NCBI GenBank assembly: GCA_963707135.1
Contig: CAVPOY010000018.1
Span: forward strand, 1-51,819
Length of the DNA stretch: 51,819 nt
Source of the DNA: JBGSTR01 sp963707135
Lineage (GTDB): Bacteria > Pseudomonadota > Gammaproteobacteria > Chromatiales > Chromatiaceae
Direction: 5' to 3'
Shown here: positions 42,918 through 51,352 of the stretch, in pieces
Numbering within the stretch: position 1 is the first letter of the stretch
Layout of the letters: each line of letters begins with the position of its first letter
Program-made: the position numbers and the translations under genes
Notes under the pieces: model-generated
The model's input: only the letters and a program-made list of their open reading frames with translations
What the model was told of the DNA's origin: nothing
Database searches by the model: none

Positions 42918-45332
42918 GTGAAGCTCCGCACCTACATCTTTCTGTTGCTGCTGCTGTTCGCGCTCACGCCCCTGATCCTGGCGGTGGGTATCAATCTGCC
43001 GCTGGTGCTGGAGCGCATCTCGCACTTCTACCAGCGCGCCTATCTGCAAAACCTCCGGGCCGATTTCCGCGATCTGGACCAGCACCTGGCCAGCCGCCAC
43101 GAGATGATCCGTTTTCTCTCCAAGCTACCTGATCCCGGCGTGATTCTCGGCGAGCGGGGCAAGGCCGAAGAGATTGACCTCGCCCGGGCACGCTACACGG
43201 GCTGGGTCAACCAGGTGCTCTCTGAGCAGTTGGACGTGACTCAGATCCTGTTCGTGGACGGCGAGGGCAACGAGCGCTTCTGGTTGGCGCGCGACCCTCG
43301 TACCCAGGCGTGGCGGCCCACCGCCCAGCCGTCCCAGCTGCCGAACAGCGAGTTCCTCTCGGCGAGCCTCGGGCTTCAGCACGGGGCGGTGCTGGTCAGC
43401 CGGATCCGCGTGGACCCGATTGCCGGCCTAAAGGACCCGCGACAGCTGATGACACTGAGCCTGGTGAGCAGCATTGGCGGCGAGTCGGCGACGGACCCCC
43501 ACGGCTTGGTCGTGGTCACGCTCGACGTCGGCGGTCTAGCCCAGTTCTACCGCGACACACTCTGGGTAAACCAGGACGGCAGCTATCTGCGTCCCGGGCA
43601 ACCGGTGAGTGGCAAGCCGGAGGCCTTCGAGGATTTCCCCGGTCTGGAGGCGATCTTTGCTGAGGGGACGCTCGGACTCTGGAAGGCCGCAAAGGGGGGG
43701 CGCGAGCTCCTGTGGGTGCCCATGTTCCTGACCGAAGACGGATTCCCGCTCTGGGTCGGACGGCCGGTCGACCCGTCGCCGATCGACCAGTTCCGCAATG
43801 CCCTGATGCTGAGGGTGCTCTCCATCATCCTGCTGTTGGTGCTTGTGGTCATGTTCCTCGCCCGCTGGATCGCCTCGCGGGCCGAGAATTTCGGGAAGGA
43901 CCTGACCGGAGGTATCGGTCATGTCCTGCGCGACGGCCAGCCAATGCGCTTCCGTTGGCGCGGGCCCCAGGAAATTCAGCAGCTCGGCGAGCACCTCACG
44001 GCGCTGGCCGATACCCACGCCGAGCACCTGCGGGCGGCCCATGAGCACACCCGGGAGCTGGAGCGGTCGAACCGCTACAAGTCCGAGTTCCTCGCCAACG
44101 TGAGTCATGAGCTGCGCACGCCGCTGAACTCCATCCTGCTGCTCTCGAAGATGCTCGGCAACGAGACCAGTGGGCTCGCCGAGGCCCAGCGCAGGCAGGC
44201 CCAGGTGATCCATGAGGCTGGGCGCGACCTGCACACCATGATCGACAACATCCTGGACATCTCCAGGATCGAGGCCGGCCACGTCTCCCTGGAGCTCGAC
44301 TGGGTCGAGCTGGAGCCCATGGTCGATGAGCTGATCGAGCTGGTTCGCCCGTTGTTGGGGGAAAAGCCGGTCAGGCTGCAGACCGCAATCGAGCCCCCGG
44401 TTACGACGCGACTGTTCACCGACCGAGAGAAGCTGCGCCAGATACTGAAGAATCTGCTGGCCAACGCGATCAAGTTCACCGATCAGGGCAGCATCAGGCT
44501 CGCCGTCGAGGCCAGCGAGGACGAGTCCCGGCCGGTGGCGATCAGCGTGACGGACACGGGCATAGGCATCCCGCGGGACAAGCAGGAGATCATCTTCGAG
44601 GTCTTCCAGCAAGCGGACGGCTCGACACGACGCCGATATGGCGGAACCGGGCTTGGGCTCACCATTAGCCGCGAGCTGGCCCGGATGCTCGACGGACGAA
44701 TCGAGGTCCACAGTGCGCCGGGGGCCGGCTCCCGATTCACGGTGCTGCTGCCGGTCTCGCTGGAGGCCGGCTCGGACCAGGGCGCCGACCAGGACCAGAC
44801 CGGGACGCCGCACGCCACCGCGCCGGCACCGAAGCACGAGCACGGAGACACCCCGACAGAGCCGTTCGTCTCGCCCCAGGTCCCGCCCCACGTCCCGAGT
44901 GGCGACCGGTGGGTGCTGGTCGTCGAGCGCGATGTCGCGACCCTGGTCCAGCTGGCCTCGCTCATCAGCGCGCAGGGGCTCAGCGTGCAGACGGCCGCCG
45001 ACCTCGACGAGGCGCTCGAGACGCTGCAGGAGGACAGCGCAGGCTGTGTTCTGGTGCTCCTGGCGGCTCAGATGTCGGAGGAATTGACCTGTGATACGAT
45101 CGAACGCCTACTTGAGCAGAATAAGGATGGCCGCTTCGCCGTGGCAGTCCTGGCGGGTGGGGAGAGCGAGGCGCAGCTTTGTGCCTGCCAGTCGGCCGGT
45201 GCCGTCGCGTTTCTCTCCAAACCGGTCGCTGGCGAGCAGGTCGGGGAGTTGCTCGCCACGGTGATCGCCGGCACGGGGGCGCAAGCGGGGAATGGCCGGG
45301 ACGAGCCACCGTTGAAGGGCGCGCAGGCCTAG
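42918..45332 (+). CDS. Membrane hybrid histidine kinase with a degenerate receiver
   Basis: The 804-residue protein has membrane segments near 4-26 (YIFLLLLLFALTPLILAVGI) and 292-318 (LRVLSIILLLVLVVMFLARW) with a large sensor domain between them. The kinase core follows: FLANVSHELRTPLNSILLLS (His near 397), ILKNLLANAIKFTDQG, VTDTGIGIPRDK and YGGTGLGLTISREL. The C-terminal receiver-like domain (about 670-790) lacks the phosphoacceptor (LVLLAAQMSEE where LLDxxMP is expected), although the Lys in LSKPV is kept. It should not receive phosphate. GTG 42918 is the start. The next gene, a REC-PAS protein, lies 5 bases downstream and carries an intact receiver, so it is the likely partner. Confidence 0.87.
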   Translation: MKLRTYIFLLLLLFALTPLILAVGINLPLVLERISHFYQRAYLQNLRADFRDLDQHLASRHEMIRFLSKLPDPGVILGERGKAEEIDLARARYTGWVNQVLSEQLDVTQILFVDGEGNERFWLARDPRTQAWRPTAQPSQLPNSEFLSASLGLQHGAVLVSRIRVDPIAGLKDPRQLMTLSLVSSIGGESATDPHGLVVVTLDVGGLAQFYRDTLWVNQDGSYLRPGQPVSGKPEAFEDFPGLEAIFAEGTLGLWKAAKGGRELLWVPMFLTEDGFPLWVGRPVDPSPIDQFRNALMLRVLSIILLLVLVVMFLARWIASRAENFGKDLTGGIGHVLRDGQPMRFRWRGPQEIQQLGEHLTALADTHAEHLRAAHEHTRELERSNRYKSEFLANVSHELRTPLNSILLLSKMLGNETSGLAEAQRRQAQVIHEAGRDLHTMIDNILDISRIEAGHVSLELDWVELEPMVDELIELVRPLLGEKPVRLQTAIEPPVTTRLFTDREKLRQILKNLLANAIKFTDQGSIRLAVEASEDESRPVAISVTDTGIGIPRDKQEIIFEVFQQADGSTRRRYGGTGLGLTISRELARMLDGRIEVHSAPGAGSRFTVLLPVSLEAGSDQGADQDQTGTPHATAPAPKHEHGDTPTEPFVSPQVPPHVPSGDRWVLVVERDVATLVQLASLISAQGLSVQTAADLDEALETLQEDSAGCVLVLLAAQMSEELTCDTIERLLEQNKDGRFAVAVLAGGESEAQLCACQSAGAVAFLSKPVAGEQVGELLATVIAGTGAQAGNGRDEPPLKGAQA

Positions 45333-45337
45333 ACGCC

Positions 45338-46222
45338 ATGAATCGTTACGCCGGGTTCAAGCTGCTGATCGTCGATGATCACGCCCGCAACCTATTCACG
45401 TTGCGCGCCCTCATCGAGACCCATATGGATGTGGCCGTGCTCGAGGCCATGTCCGGTCAGGAGGCAATCGATCTCACCCATCGCCATCCGGACATCGACC
45501 TGATCATCCTCGATGTCCAGATGCCAGAGATGGACGGCTTCCAGACCGCCTCCATGCTCAAGCTGCGAAAGCGAACCCGCGACATCCCGATCATTTTCCT
45601 GACCGCGGCATTCAAGTCCGAGGAGTTCCAGCAGCGCGGCTTCGCCGTCGGCGCGGTGGATTATCTCCTCAAGCCCATCGAGGACAACCTGCTGATCAAC
45701 AAGATCAGCACCTACTTTCGGCTGATCGAGAAGGAGCGCGAGCTCAACCGCACGCTCGAGCGCAAGGTCGCGGAGCGCACGGCCGAGCTCGCGGAGGCCC
45801 GCCAGTACCTCGAGAACATCGTCTGCTACATGGGTGAGGCCCTGCTGGTGCTGGATCCGGACGGCACGATCAAGATGACCAACCCGGCGGCCCGCCGGAT
45901 GCTCGGTTACAGCCCCGAGGACCTGCGTGGCATGCCGATCGGCGACGTGTTCGAGGAAGAGGGCGATGCGCAGGCTGGCGCCTTCATGGGCACCTGGCTT
46001 GAGGCCCTGATCCGGACTGGCGCGCTGAACAAGATCGAGGCCCGGTTCATTGCCCGTGACGGCCGCCGGGTCCCGATACTGTTCGCACGGACCGCGGTAA
46101 AGGACACCGAGGGCCGAATCACCGACATCATCTGCATCGCGAAGGACATGACGGGCTACGTCCGCGTGGACAGAGACGAGGATGAAGAGCCGAACGAGCC
46201 TAAGCGGAAAGCCGCGCCCTGA
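45338..46222 (+). CDS. Response regulator with a PAS domain
   Basis: The 294-residue protein joins an intact receiver (VDD 12-14, phosphoacceptor Asp59 in LIILDVQMPEMDGFQ, Lys in YLLKPIED) to a coiled coil (KERELNRTLERKVAERTAEL, about 133-160). A PAS domain follows (IVCYMGEALLVLDPDGTIKM and ARFIARDGRRVPILF, about 165-275). There is no DNA-binding, kinase or cyclic-di-GMP domain. It follows the hybrid kinase by 5 bases, so the two form a sensing unit. The PAS domain may bind a ligand or another kinase. The start ATG 45338 is the family start of the receiver; the longer open frame is a shadow. Confidence 0.87.
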   Translation: MNRYAGFKLLIVDDHARNLFTLRALIETHMDVAVLEAMSGQEAIDLTHRHPDIDLIILDVQMPEMDGFQTASMLKLRKRTRDIPIIFLTAAFKSEEFQQRGFAVGAVDYLLKPIEDNLLINKISTYFRLIEKERELNRTLERKVAERTAELAEARQYLENIVCYMGEALLVLDPDGTIKMTNPAARRMLGYSPEDLRGMPIGDVFEEEGDAQAGAFMGTWLEALIRTGALNKIEARFIARDGRRVPILFARTAVKDTEGRITDIICIAKDMTGYVRVDRDEDEEPNEPKRKAAP

Positions 46223-46228
46223 ACTGAC

Positions 46229-46344
46229 GCTGATTCATTCCGACGCTGGAATCAATCAGCTTGGGAGACGCTGATCGAATGCCAACCTGGCAGTTGATCA
46301 GCCATCCTTGGCCCAGACCGGGAACGCAATAGATCGGCGTTTCC
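46229..46344 (+). repeat. Palindromic repeat array after the REC-PAS gene
   Basis: Three hairpins lie 7-122 bases after the stop codon: GCTGATTCATTCC/GGAATCAATCAGC (46229-46260, one mismatch), GCTGATCGAATGCCA/TGGCAGTTGATCAGC (46270-46302, two mismatches) and GGAACGC/GCGTTTCC (46321-46344). The second starts within GGGAGACGCTGA (46263-46274), the 12-mer that also abuts the pilJ stop codon. Another hairpin CGACCCG/CGGGTCG stands at about 46357-46372. This is copy two of the repeat family and, like the pilJ copy, it follows a gene in the same orientation. Confidence 0.65.
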
Positions 46345-46417
46345 GTTGGGCATCCACGACCCGCACGGGTCGCGCGATGAACCCGCGCTTCCATACGAGC
46401 TGTAATGAGGACCGACG

Positions 46418-46756
46418 ATGACCGAAGCGACCCCCCCCCCCGACGTACCAGAGGACGAGGACACCGCCCTGACGGCGAACGCGCTGAAGGCGATGGCTCA
46501 CCCTCTGCGGTGGAAAATCCTCTGCTCGCTCGGCGAGAGCGAGCTCTCGGTGGGCGAGATCGTGGACCGGACCGGGACGTCCCAGAGCAACATCTCGCAG
46601 CATCTCGAGCAGCTCAGGAACAAGAACATCGTGGTGGCACGCAAGGAGGCGAACCGCATCTACTACCGGATCCGCAACACCCAGCTGCTCAACCTGATCG
46701 GCATCATGCGCGAGGTCCTCTGCCCAGTGAACCTGGACGACCGGCTACCCAAGTAG
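46418..46756 (+). CDS. ArsR-family repressor of the SqrR/BigR/HlyU type
   Basis: The 112-residue winged-helix protein has ALKAMAHPLRWKILCSLGE, the recognition helix TSQSNISQHLEQLRNKN and the wing VVARKEANRIYYRI. There is no metal box (ELCVC). The only two Cys, Cys36 (KILCSLG) and Cys102 (REVLCPVN), are 66 residues apart and in the two helices where SqrR (41/107), BigR (42/108) and HlyU (38/104) have their sensing pair. It is therefore likely to sense persulfide or sulfane sulfur by forming a tetrasulfide or disulfide bridge, then release DNA. Near the N-terminus is a C11 tract (codons 5-8), prone to slippage. GAGGA stands 6 bases before the ATG. Its targets are unknown; no sqr gene is in the window. 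Confidence 0.85.
   Translation: MTEATPPPDVPEDEDTALTANALKAMAHPLRWKILCSLGESELSVGEIVDRTGTSQSNISQHLEQLRNKNIVVARKEANRIYYRIRNTQLLNLIGIMREVLCPVNLDDRLPK
46431..46441. repeat. C11 homopolymer tract in the ArsR-type gene
   Basis: Eleven consecutive C fall after the fourth codon of the repressor gene (ACC CCC CCC CCC). Gain or loss of one base would shift the frame before any domain. It is the longest single-base run I noticed in the window. Confidence 0.9.
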
Positions 46757-47194
46757 CCCGTCGGTCCAGCACAACAACCGTCGTTGCCCCGGGTCGGCCT
46801 CGCCCAAGCGGAGGGCGTCCCACGCGGCGGTGTGAGCGTTTTCAGACAAGACGCCGATTATTTGCGGTCCGGACCAGAATCGGCACATCGAATCGATTTC
46901 CCCCAGGAAGATACTGATTAAATTCAATACTGGCGCCTTACTTGCCTAAGCCCCGAGAGGCCCGACTCTCGGAGCGCTCCATTTGCAGTGGCTTACATCC
47001 ATTGAAATGCCGCGAATCGGTGGATGCATGGGGTCGAATGCCGGGAGCGGGTTTACGTATTTCCGAACATCGACGCCTGTTCCCTCCGGCACATTAGATG
47101 CCATTGTCACCGACGCCTTCTAATCCCGGCCGCGGCCCTTGGCCCCCTAGCCCGCCCTGCAGGGGACTAAACGTCAGTGTTTCCCACAGGAATT
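46757..47194. other. Intergenic region between the ArsR-type gene and the ABC operon
   Basis: No gene is supported in these 438 bases. A 7-bp hairpin CCGAGAG/CTCTCGG lies at 46953-46972. Near the end, GGGACTAAACGTCAGTGTTTCCC (from about 47163) is an imperfect inverted repeat with a faint likeness to the GCGTTTCC arm of the repeat family; it stands just past the ATPase gene and could be a terminator without a T-run. A short minus-strand frame (46745-46927) has no ribosome-binding site and is not listed as a gene. Confidence 0.4.
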
Positions 47195-48352
47195 TCAGGC
47201 GGTGCCGAGCCGCTCACCAGTCTGCGGATCGAAGACCAAGATTTCGTCGGTCCGAAGACGCAGACGTACTTCCTGCCCCGCGGCGGCCGGGCTGTCACTC
47301 CCTACACGCGCCACCAGTCTGAGCCTGTCGCCATGGCCGGCGTCCAGCCCCAACTCGCGTTGGAACACTGCCAGGCGACCATTGTCCACAGCTGGTACGT
47401 CAAAGTGGACGAAAAGGTCCGAGCCGAGCCACTCGGTCACCTCCACGCCGGTTTCGAAGGCCCCGTGTCCTTCGTCGCCCGTGCCGGAGGCTTCATGAAA
47501 GTGCTCCGGGCGTACGCCCGCGACGACCTCTCGGATCCCTTGCCGCGCGATTCCAAGGAAATGCCGCGGGAGCGGCACCTCGGTCATCGGCAGGACGAGC
47601 TTGTCCCCTTCGATCGCGGCGGGGACCAGATTGATCGCTGGTGAGCCGATGAAGCCCGCGACGAACAAGTTGGCGGGCTGACGGTAGAGTTCGCGGGGCG
47701 TGCCGATCTGCTGGATCTCGCCTTTGCGCAGCACGGCGATCCGATGGCCGAGAGTCATCGCCTCGGTTTGGTCGTGGGTGACGTAGACGGTGGTCGTCCC
47801 AAGCCGCCGCTGCAGACGCGCCAGCTCGGAACGCATCTGAACCCGCAGCTTGGCGTCGAGATTCGACAGCGGCTCGTCCAGCAGGAAGGCGGCGGGCTTG
47901 CGGACAATGGCGCGGCCCATGGCCACGCGCTGGCGCTGTCCGCCGGACAGGGCCGCGGGTTTGCGCTCCAGGAGATCAGCCAGCTCCAGGATCTCGGCAG
48001 CCTTCGCCACGCGTTCCGCGATCTCGGTCTTGTCCATGCCGGCTATCTTGAGCGGGAAGGCCATGTTCTCGCGCACCGTCATGTGGGGATAGATGGCGTA
48101 GCTCTGGAACACCATGGCCATGTTGCGGTCCCCCGGGTCCCTGTCGGTGATCAACCGGCCTCCGACGCGGACCTCCCCTTCCGTCGGCCGCTCCAGGCCG
48201 ACGATGATCTTGAGCAGGGTCGATTTTCCGCATCCGGAAGGGCCGACCAGGATGAACAGCTCCCCGTCGCGGATGGTGAGATCCGTACGCCGCACCGCCT
48301 CCGTTCCATCCGGAAACCGCTTGCTCACACCCTTGAGGCTGATCTCCGCCAT
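47195..48352 (-). CDS. Sugar ABC transporter ATP-binding protein (SugC/MsmX/UgpC type)
   Basis: This 385-residue ATPase is of the MalK class. The Walker A is LVGPSGCGKSTLLKI, the signature is LSGGQRQRVAMGRAI and the Walker B is AFLLDEPLSNLDA. The H-loop is TVYVTHDQTEAMTLG, and the C-terminal regulatory OB domain is present (VVAGVRPEHF, SDLFVHFDVP). Such subunits pair as a dimer under the two permeases. It is the last gene of the operon, 2 bases after the second permease. Confidence 0.93.
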   Translation of the reverse strand: MAEISLKGVSKRFPDGTEAVRRTDLTIRDGELFILVGPSGCGKSTLLKIIVGLERPTEGEVRVGGRLITDRDPGDRNMAMVFQSYAIYPHMTVRENMAFPLKIAGMDKTEIAERVAKAAEILELADLLERKPAALSGGQRQRVAMGRAIVRKPAAFLLDEPLSNLDAKLRVQMRSELARLQRRLGTTTVYVTHDQTEAMTLGHRIAVLRKGEIQQIGTPRELYRQPANLFVAGFIGSPAINLVPAAIEGDKLVLPMTEVPLPRHFLGIARQGIREVVAGVRPEHFHEASGTGDEGHGAFETGVEVTEWLGSDLFVHFDVPAVDNGRLAVFQRELGLDAGHGDRLRLVARVGSDSPAAAGQEVRLRLRTDEILVFDPQTGERLGTA

Positions 48353-48354
48353 GT

Positions 48355-49191
48355 CTACCCCTTCACGGCGCCGGCGGTCAGACCGGCCACGATGCGCCGC
48401 TGAAAGACGAGGACCAATAGGGTTACTGGTACCGTGACCACGACCGAGGCGGCGGCGATGGAGCCCGTGGGAAGCTCAAAGCGGGAACTGCCGGTGAAGA
48501 AGGCGATGGCCGCGGGCACGGTGCGCGCGTCGTTGGTGGAGGTCAGGGCGGCGGCGAACAGGAAGTCGTTCCAGGCGAAGATGAACACCAGGATTGCGGC
48601 GGTGAAGACGCCCGGCGCCGCCAGGGGGACGATGATGTGCCGGAAGGCCTGCAATGGAGTAGCCCCGTCTACCCGGGCCGCCTGGTCCAGATCCCAGGGA
48701 ATCGCGCGGAAGAAGGCTGACAGGGTCCAGATCGCCAGCGGCAGGGTGAAGGTCATATAGGGCAGAATGAGACCCGGCCAGGTGTCATAGAGGCCGAGCG
48801 TGCGCCAGAGGTTGAACAGGGGTCCGACCACGGCGACCGGCGGGAACATGGCGACGGAAAGTGCCGCCCCCAGGACCAGCTTTCGCCCGCGAAAGCGCAG
48901 CCGCACGATGGCGTAGGCCGCAAACGTGGCGAGCAACACCGCGAGCAGGGTCGAGATGGCCGCGACCCCAACGGAGTTCCACAGGGCCGCCGGAAACTGG
49001 GCGTCGGCGAAGATGGAACGGTAGTGCTCCAGACTGAATTCCTCGGGGATGAAGCGCCGGTCGTTCAGGGCCGCGGCGGGCTTGAGCGAGAGTGAGAGAA
49101 TCCAGGCCACCGGCAGCAGCGCATAACCGATCACAATCAGGGTACCGGTGCGCCAAAACAGCGTCTCAAGGGGTTCGCCGGTCCGCCTCAC
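48355..49191 (-). CDS. Sugar ABC transporter permease, SugB/MalG type
   Basis: The 278-residue inner-membrane protein has about six membrane spans (LIVIGYALLPVAWILSLSL, AISTLLAVLLATFAAYAI, PGLILPYMTFTLPLAIWTL, FTAAILVFIFAWNDFLFAAA, VVVTVPVTLLVLVF). The EAA loop is ARVDGATPLQAFRHIIVPL, which docks on the ATPase. GTG 49191 overlaps the stop of the preceding permease (GTGA). The longer open frame upstream is a shadow. Confidence 0.92.
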   Translation of the reverse strand: MRRTGEPLETLFWRTGTLIVIGYALLPVAWILSLSLKPAAALNDRRFIPEEFSLEHYRSIFADAQFPAALWNSVGVAAISTLLAVLLATFAAYAIVRLRFRGRKLVLGAALSVAMFPPVAVVGPLFNLWRTLGLYDTWPGLILPYMTFTLPLAIWTLSAFFRAIPWDLDQAARVDGATPLQAFRHIIVPLAAPGVFTAAILVFIFAWNDFLFAAALTSTNDARTVPAAIAFFTGSSRFELPTGSIAAASVVVTVPVTLLVLVFQRRIVAGLTAGAVKG

Positions 49192-50066
49192 GCCTTGTCC
49201 TCCGCCGAGAAGCTCGCCCCGAAGCCCTTGACGAACAGCGCGGCGATGGCGACGACACACAGAAAGATCAACACGGACACCGCCGAGCCCAGCCCGAGAT
49301 TGAGCCGTGTGACCAGCGTATGGTAACCGACGATGGAGACCGTCTCGGTGCCCTGGGCACCGCGGGTCTGGACGAATACCGTGTCGAAGATGCGGAACGC
49401 GTCCAGCGTACGGAACAAAAGGGCCACCAGGACCGCGGACCGCATAAGCGGAAGGGTCACACGGAAGAAACGCTGCACCGCGCTGGCGCCGTCCACACGT
49501 GCCGCGTCCAGCAGGTCCTGGGGCACCAGGGTCAGCCCCGCCAACAGCAGCAGGGCCATGAAGGGCGTGGTCTTCCACACCTCGGTGAGGATGATGACCA
49601 AAAAGGCCGACCAGCGCTCCGTGAGCCAGGGCCGCTCCAGCCCGAACCAGGGATTGACGAACCCGGTCGCCGGATCGAACGCAAACTTCCACGCCAGCGC
49701 CGCGACCACGGTGATGATTGCATAGGGGATCAGGACCGACGCCCGGACCGCGCGCCGCAGAAATAGCGTCCGGTGCATCACGAGGGCAAGCGACATGCCC
49801 AGCACCAGCTCTACAAAGACGGAACCCAGGGTGATGACCAGAGTGTTGATGAGCGACTCCCACCAGACCGGCGAGGTGAGCACGCCGGCATAGTTGGCCA
49901 GCCCAACAAACGCCCGTTCATCCGGGAAGCGGAGATCATAGCGGAACAGGGAAAGCCAGATGGCGTAGAGGATGGGATACGCGGTCACCAGAAGCATGGC
50001 CAGGACGGCCGGGGTGCAGAGCAGCCAGCCCAGGCGCTCCTCGGACGGGTCTTGCCGCGCGCTCAC
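49188..50066 (-). CDS. Sugar ABC transporter permease, SugA/MalF type
   Basis: The 292-residue permease has six membrane spans starting with LLCTPAVLAMLLVTAYPIL and the EAA loop DAARVDGASAVQRFFRVTL. A PVWWESLINTLVITLG segment precedes the second span, typical of the MalF-class partner. The GTG start at 50066 overlaps the stop of the binding-protein gene by 4 bases. Confidence 0.92.
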   Translation of the reverse strand: MSARQDPSEERLGWLLCTPAVLAMLLVTAYPILYAIWLSLFRYDLRFPDERAFVGLANYAGVLTSPVWWESLINTLVITLGSVFVELVLGMSLALVMHRTLFLRRAVRASVLIPYAIITVVAALAWKFAFDPATGFVNPWFGLERPWLTERWSAFLVIILTEVWKTTPFMALLLLAGLTLVPQDLLDAARVDGASAVQRFFRVTLPLMRSAVLVALLFRTLDAFRIFDTVFVQTRGAQGTETVSIVGYHTLVTRLNLGLGSAVSVLIFLCVVAIAALFVKGFGASFSAEDKA

Positions 50067-51352
50067 AAGAGCCCCTCGGAGCGCAGGGCACGGTCCACCG
50101 CCTCCCGGAGCCGCTCCGGATCCCGTTCAGGGTCGATCTCGGAGAGAGGATGCAAAGTACGGGTGATGGCTAGCGAGACATCGTTGTAGAGCGGGGTCTC
50201 GGGCCGCTGCACCGCGTCCAGCAGGGTTTCACGCAGGACTTCGGCGAAGGGAAAGGTCCGGCGCACCCCCGGATCGTCGTAGAGGGAAGGCGTGGTCGGC
50301 GGCAGGCCGCCGCGCTCGGCGGCGAGGCGCTGGTTCTCGCCGGAGGCGATGCAGGCGGCGGCGCGCAGGGCCAGGTCGGGATGGCGAGAGAAGGCGCCAA
50401 CCCCCAGGTTGATGCCACCGATCGTGACACGACTGGGCCGCCCGGGCACCACCGCCGGCCAGCGCGCCCAGCCCATGTGGCCGGCCACGTCCGGGGCGTT
50501 ATTCCGGGCACTCGGCCACACGTAGGTGTAGTTGACCATGAAGCTGGATCCCCCCGTCTCGAAAGCCAGCCGGGCCTGGTCCTCGCGGGCGCGGGCGAGG
50601 CCTGGGTCAGCGGCGGAGGACCGGGCCAGCCGGCGCAGGACGCGCAGCGCCTCCCCAGTCGGGCCGTCCGGCAGGGCGGCGCCGGTCCCCTCTTCGTTCA
50701 GCACAGAGCCGCCCGCGGACGCAAGCAGGGAGACAAAGAGGACCATCAGCCCCTCGTAGCGCTCACCTTGTGCCTGAATTTTGCCCTCCGGCCCGAGGGA
50801 TTCCGCCATGTCGATCATCTCATCCCAGGTCGCCGGCGGACGCGGCACGCGGTCGGTGCGGTACCACAGGAGCTGGGTGTTGGTGGTAAAGGGTACGGCC
50901 CAGAGGCGACCTGCGTGGCTGGCGCTCTGCACCGCGGGCGCAAGCCGGGATTGACGAACGTCTCGCGCAGCCTCCTCTGGCCAGGGCAGGACCCAGCCTG
51001 CTTGGGCAAATTCCGGGGTCCAGATCACGTCCATGCCTATGATGTCGATGTCACTGTCCCCAGCCGCGAGCCGCCGCACAAGCTGCTCCCGCTGTTGGTC
51101 GGCGTCGGCCGGCAGCGGCTCCAGGTGCACCCGGTAGGCATCCCCCGACGCCATGGCGCAGCGCCGTGCCGCCTCGGCGAAGGCGCCGGACGGCTCGTCG
51201 AAAACGTACCATTTGAGCACCGGGACTTCCGGCGTCTCCGAACCACAGCCGGCCATCAAGCAGGCCGCCAATGTCGCCGCGGCCGAAAGCAGGATCGCTC
51301 GTCTGAAATCGGTCAGACCTGGCATTCGGTTACAGCGGACGGTCCTGGACAT
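50063..51352 (-). CDS. LpqY-like trehalose-type sugar-binding lipoprotein
   Basis: The 429-residue solute-binding protein has a lipoprotein signal ending in LMAGC (lipid Cys36). Its N-terminal domain pattern (RCAMASGDAYRVHLEPLPAD, QREQLVRRLAAGDSDIDIIG, DVIWTPEFAQAGW, NTQLLWYRTD, PATWDEMIDMAE) is close to what I recall of mycobacterial LpqY, the trehalose receptor of LpqY-SugABC. A trehalose or related disaccharide substrate is inferred from this. ATG 51352 has GAGGAG 12 bases upstream. GTG 51403 would lengthen the signal to over 50 residues, and ATG 51325 lacks a ribosome-binding site. It heads the operon SBP-permease-permease-ATPase, with each of the first two junctions overlapping by 4 bases. 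Confidence 0.85.
   Translation of the reverse strand: MSRTVRCNRMPGLTDFRRAILLSAAATLAACLMAGCGSETPEVPVLKWYVFDEPSGAFAEAARRCAMASGDAYRVHLEPLPADADQQREQLVRRLAAGDSDIDIIGMDVIWTPEFAQAGWVLPWPEEAARDVRQSRLAPAVQSASHAGRLWAVPFTTNTQLLWYRTDRVPRPPATWDEMIDMAESLGPEGKIQAQGERYEGLMVLFVSLLASAGGSVLNEEGTGAALPDGPTGEALRVLRRLARSSAADPGLARAREDQARLAFETGGSSFMVNYTYVWPSARNNAPDVAGHMGWARWPAVVPGRPSRVTIGGINLGVGAFSRHPDLALRAAACIASGENQRLAAERGGLPPTTPSLYDDPGVRRTFPFAEVLRETLLDAVQRPETPLYNDVSLAITRTLHPLSEIDPERDPERLREAVDRALRSEGLL

Noticed and set aside
46745..46927. 60-codon minus-strand frame after the ArsR-type gene
   Set aside because: No ribosome-binding site, and it overlaps the 3' end of the repressor gene.
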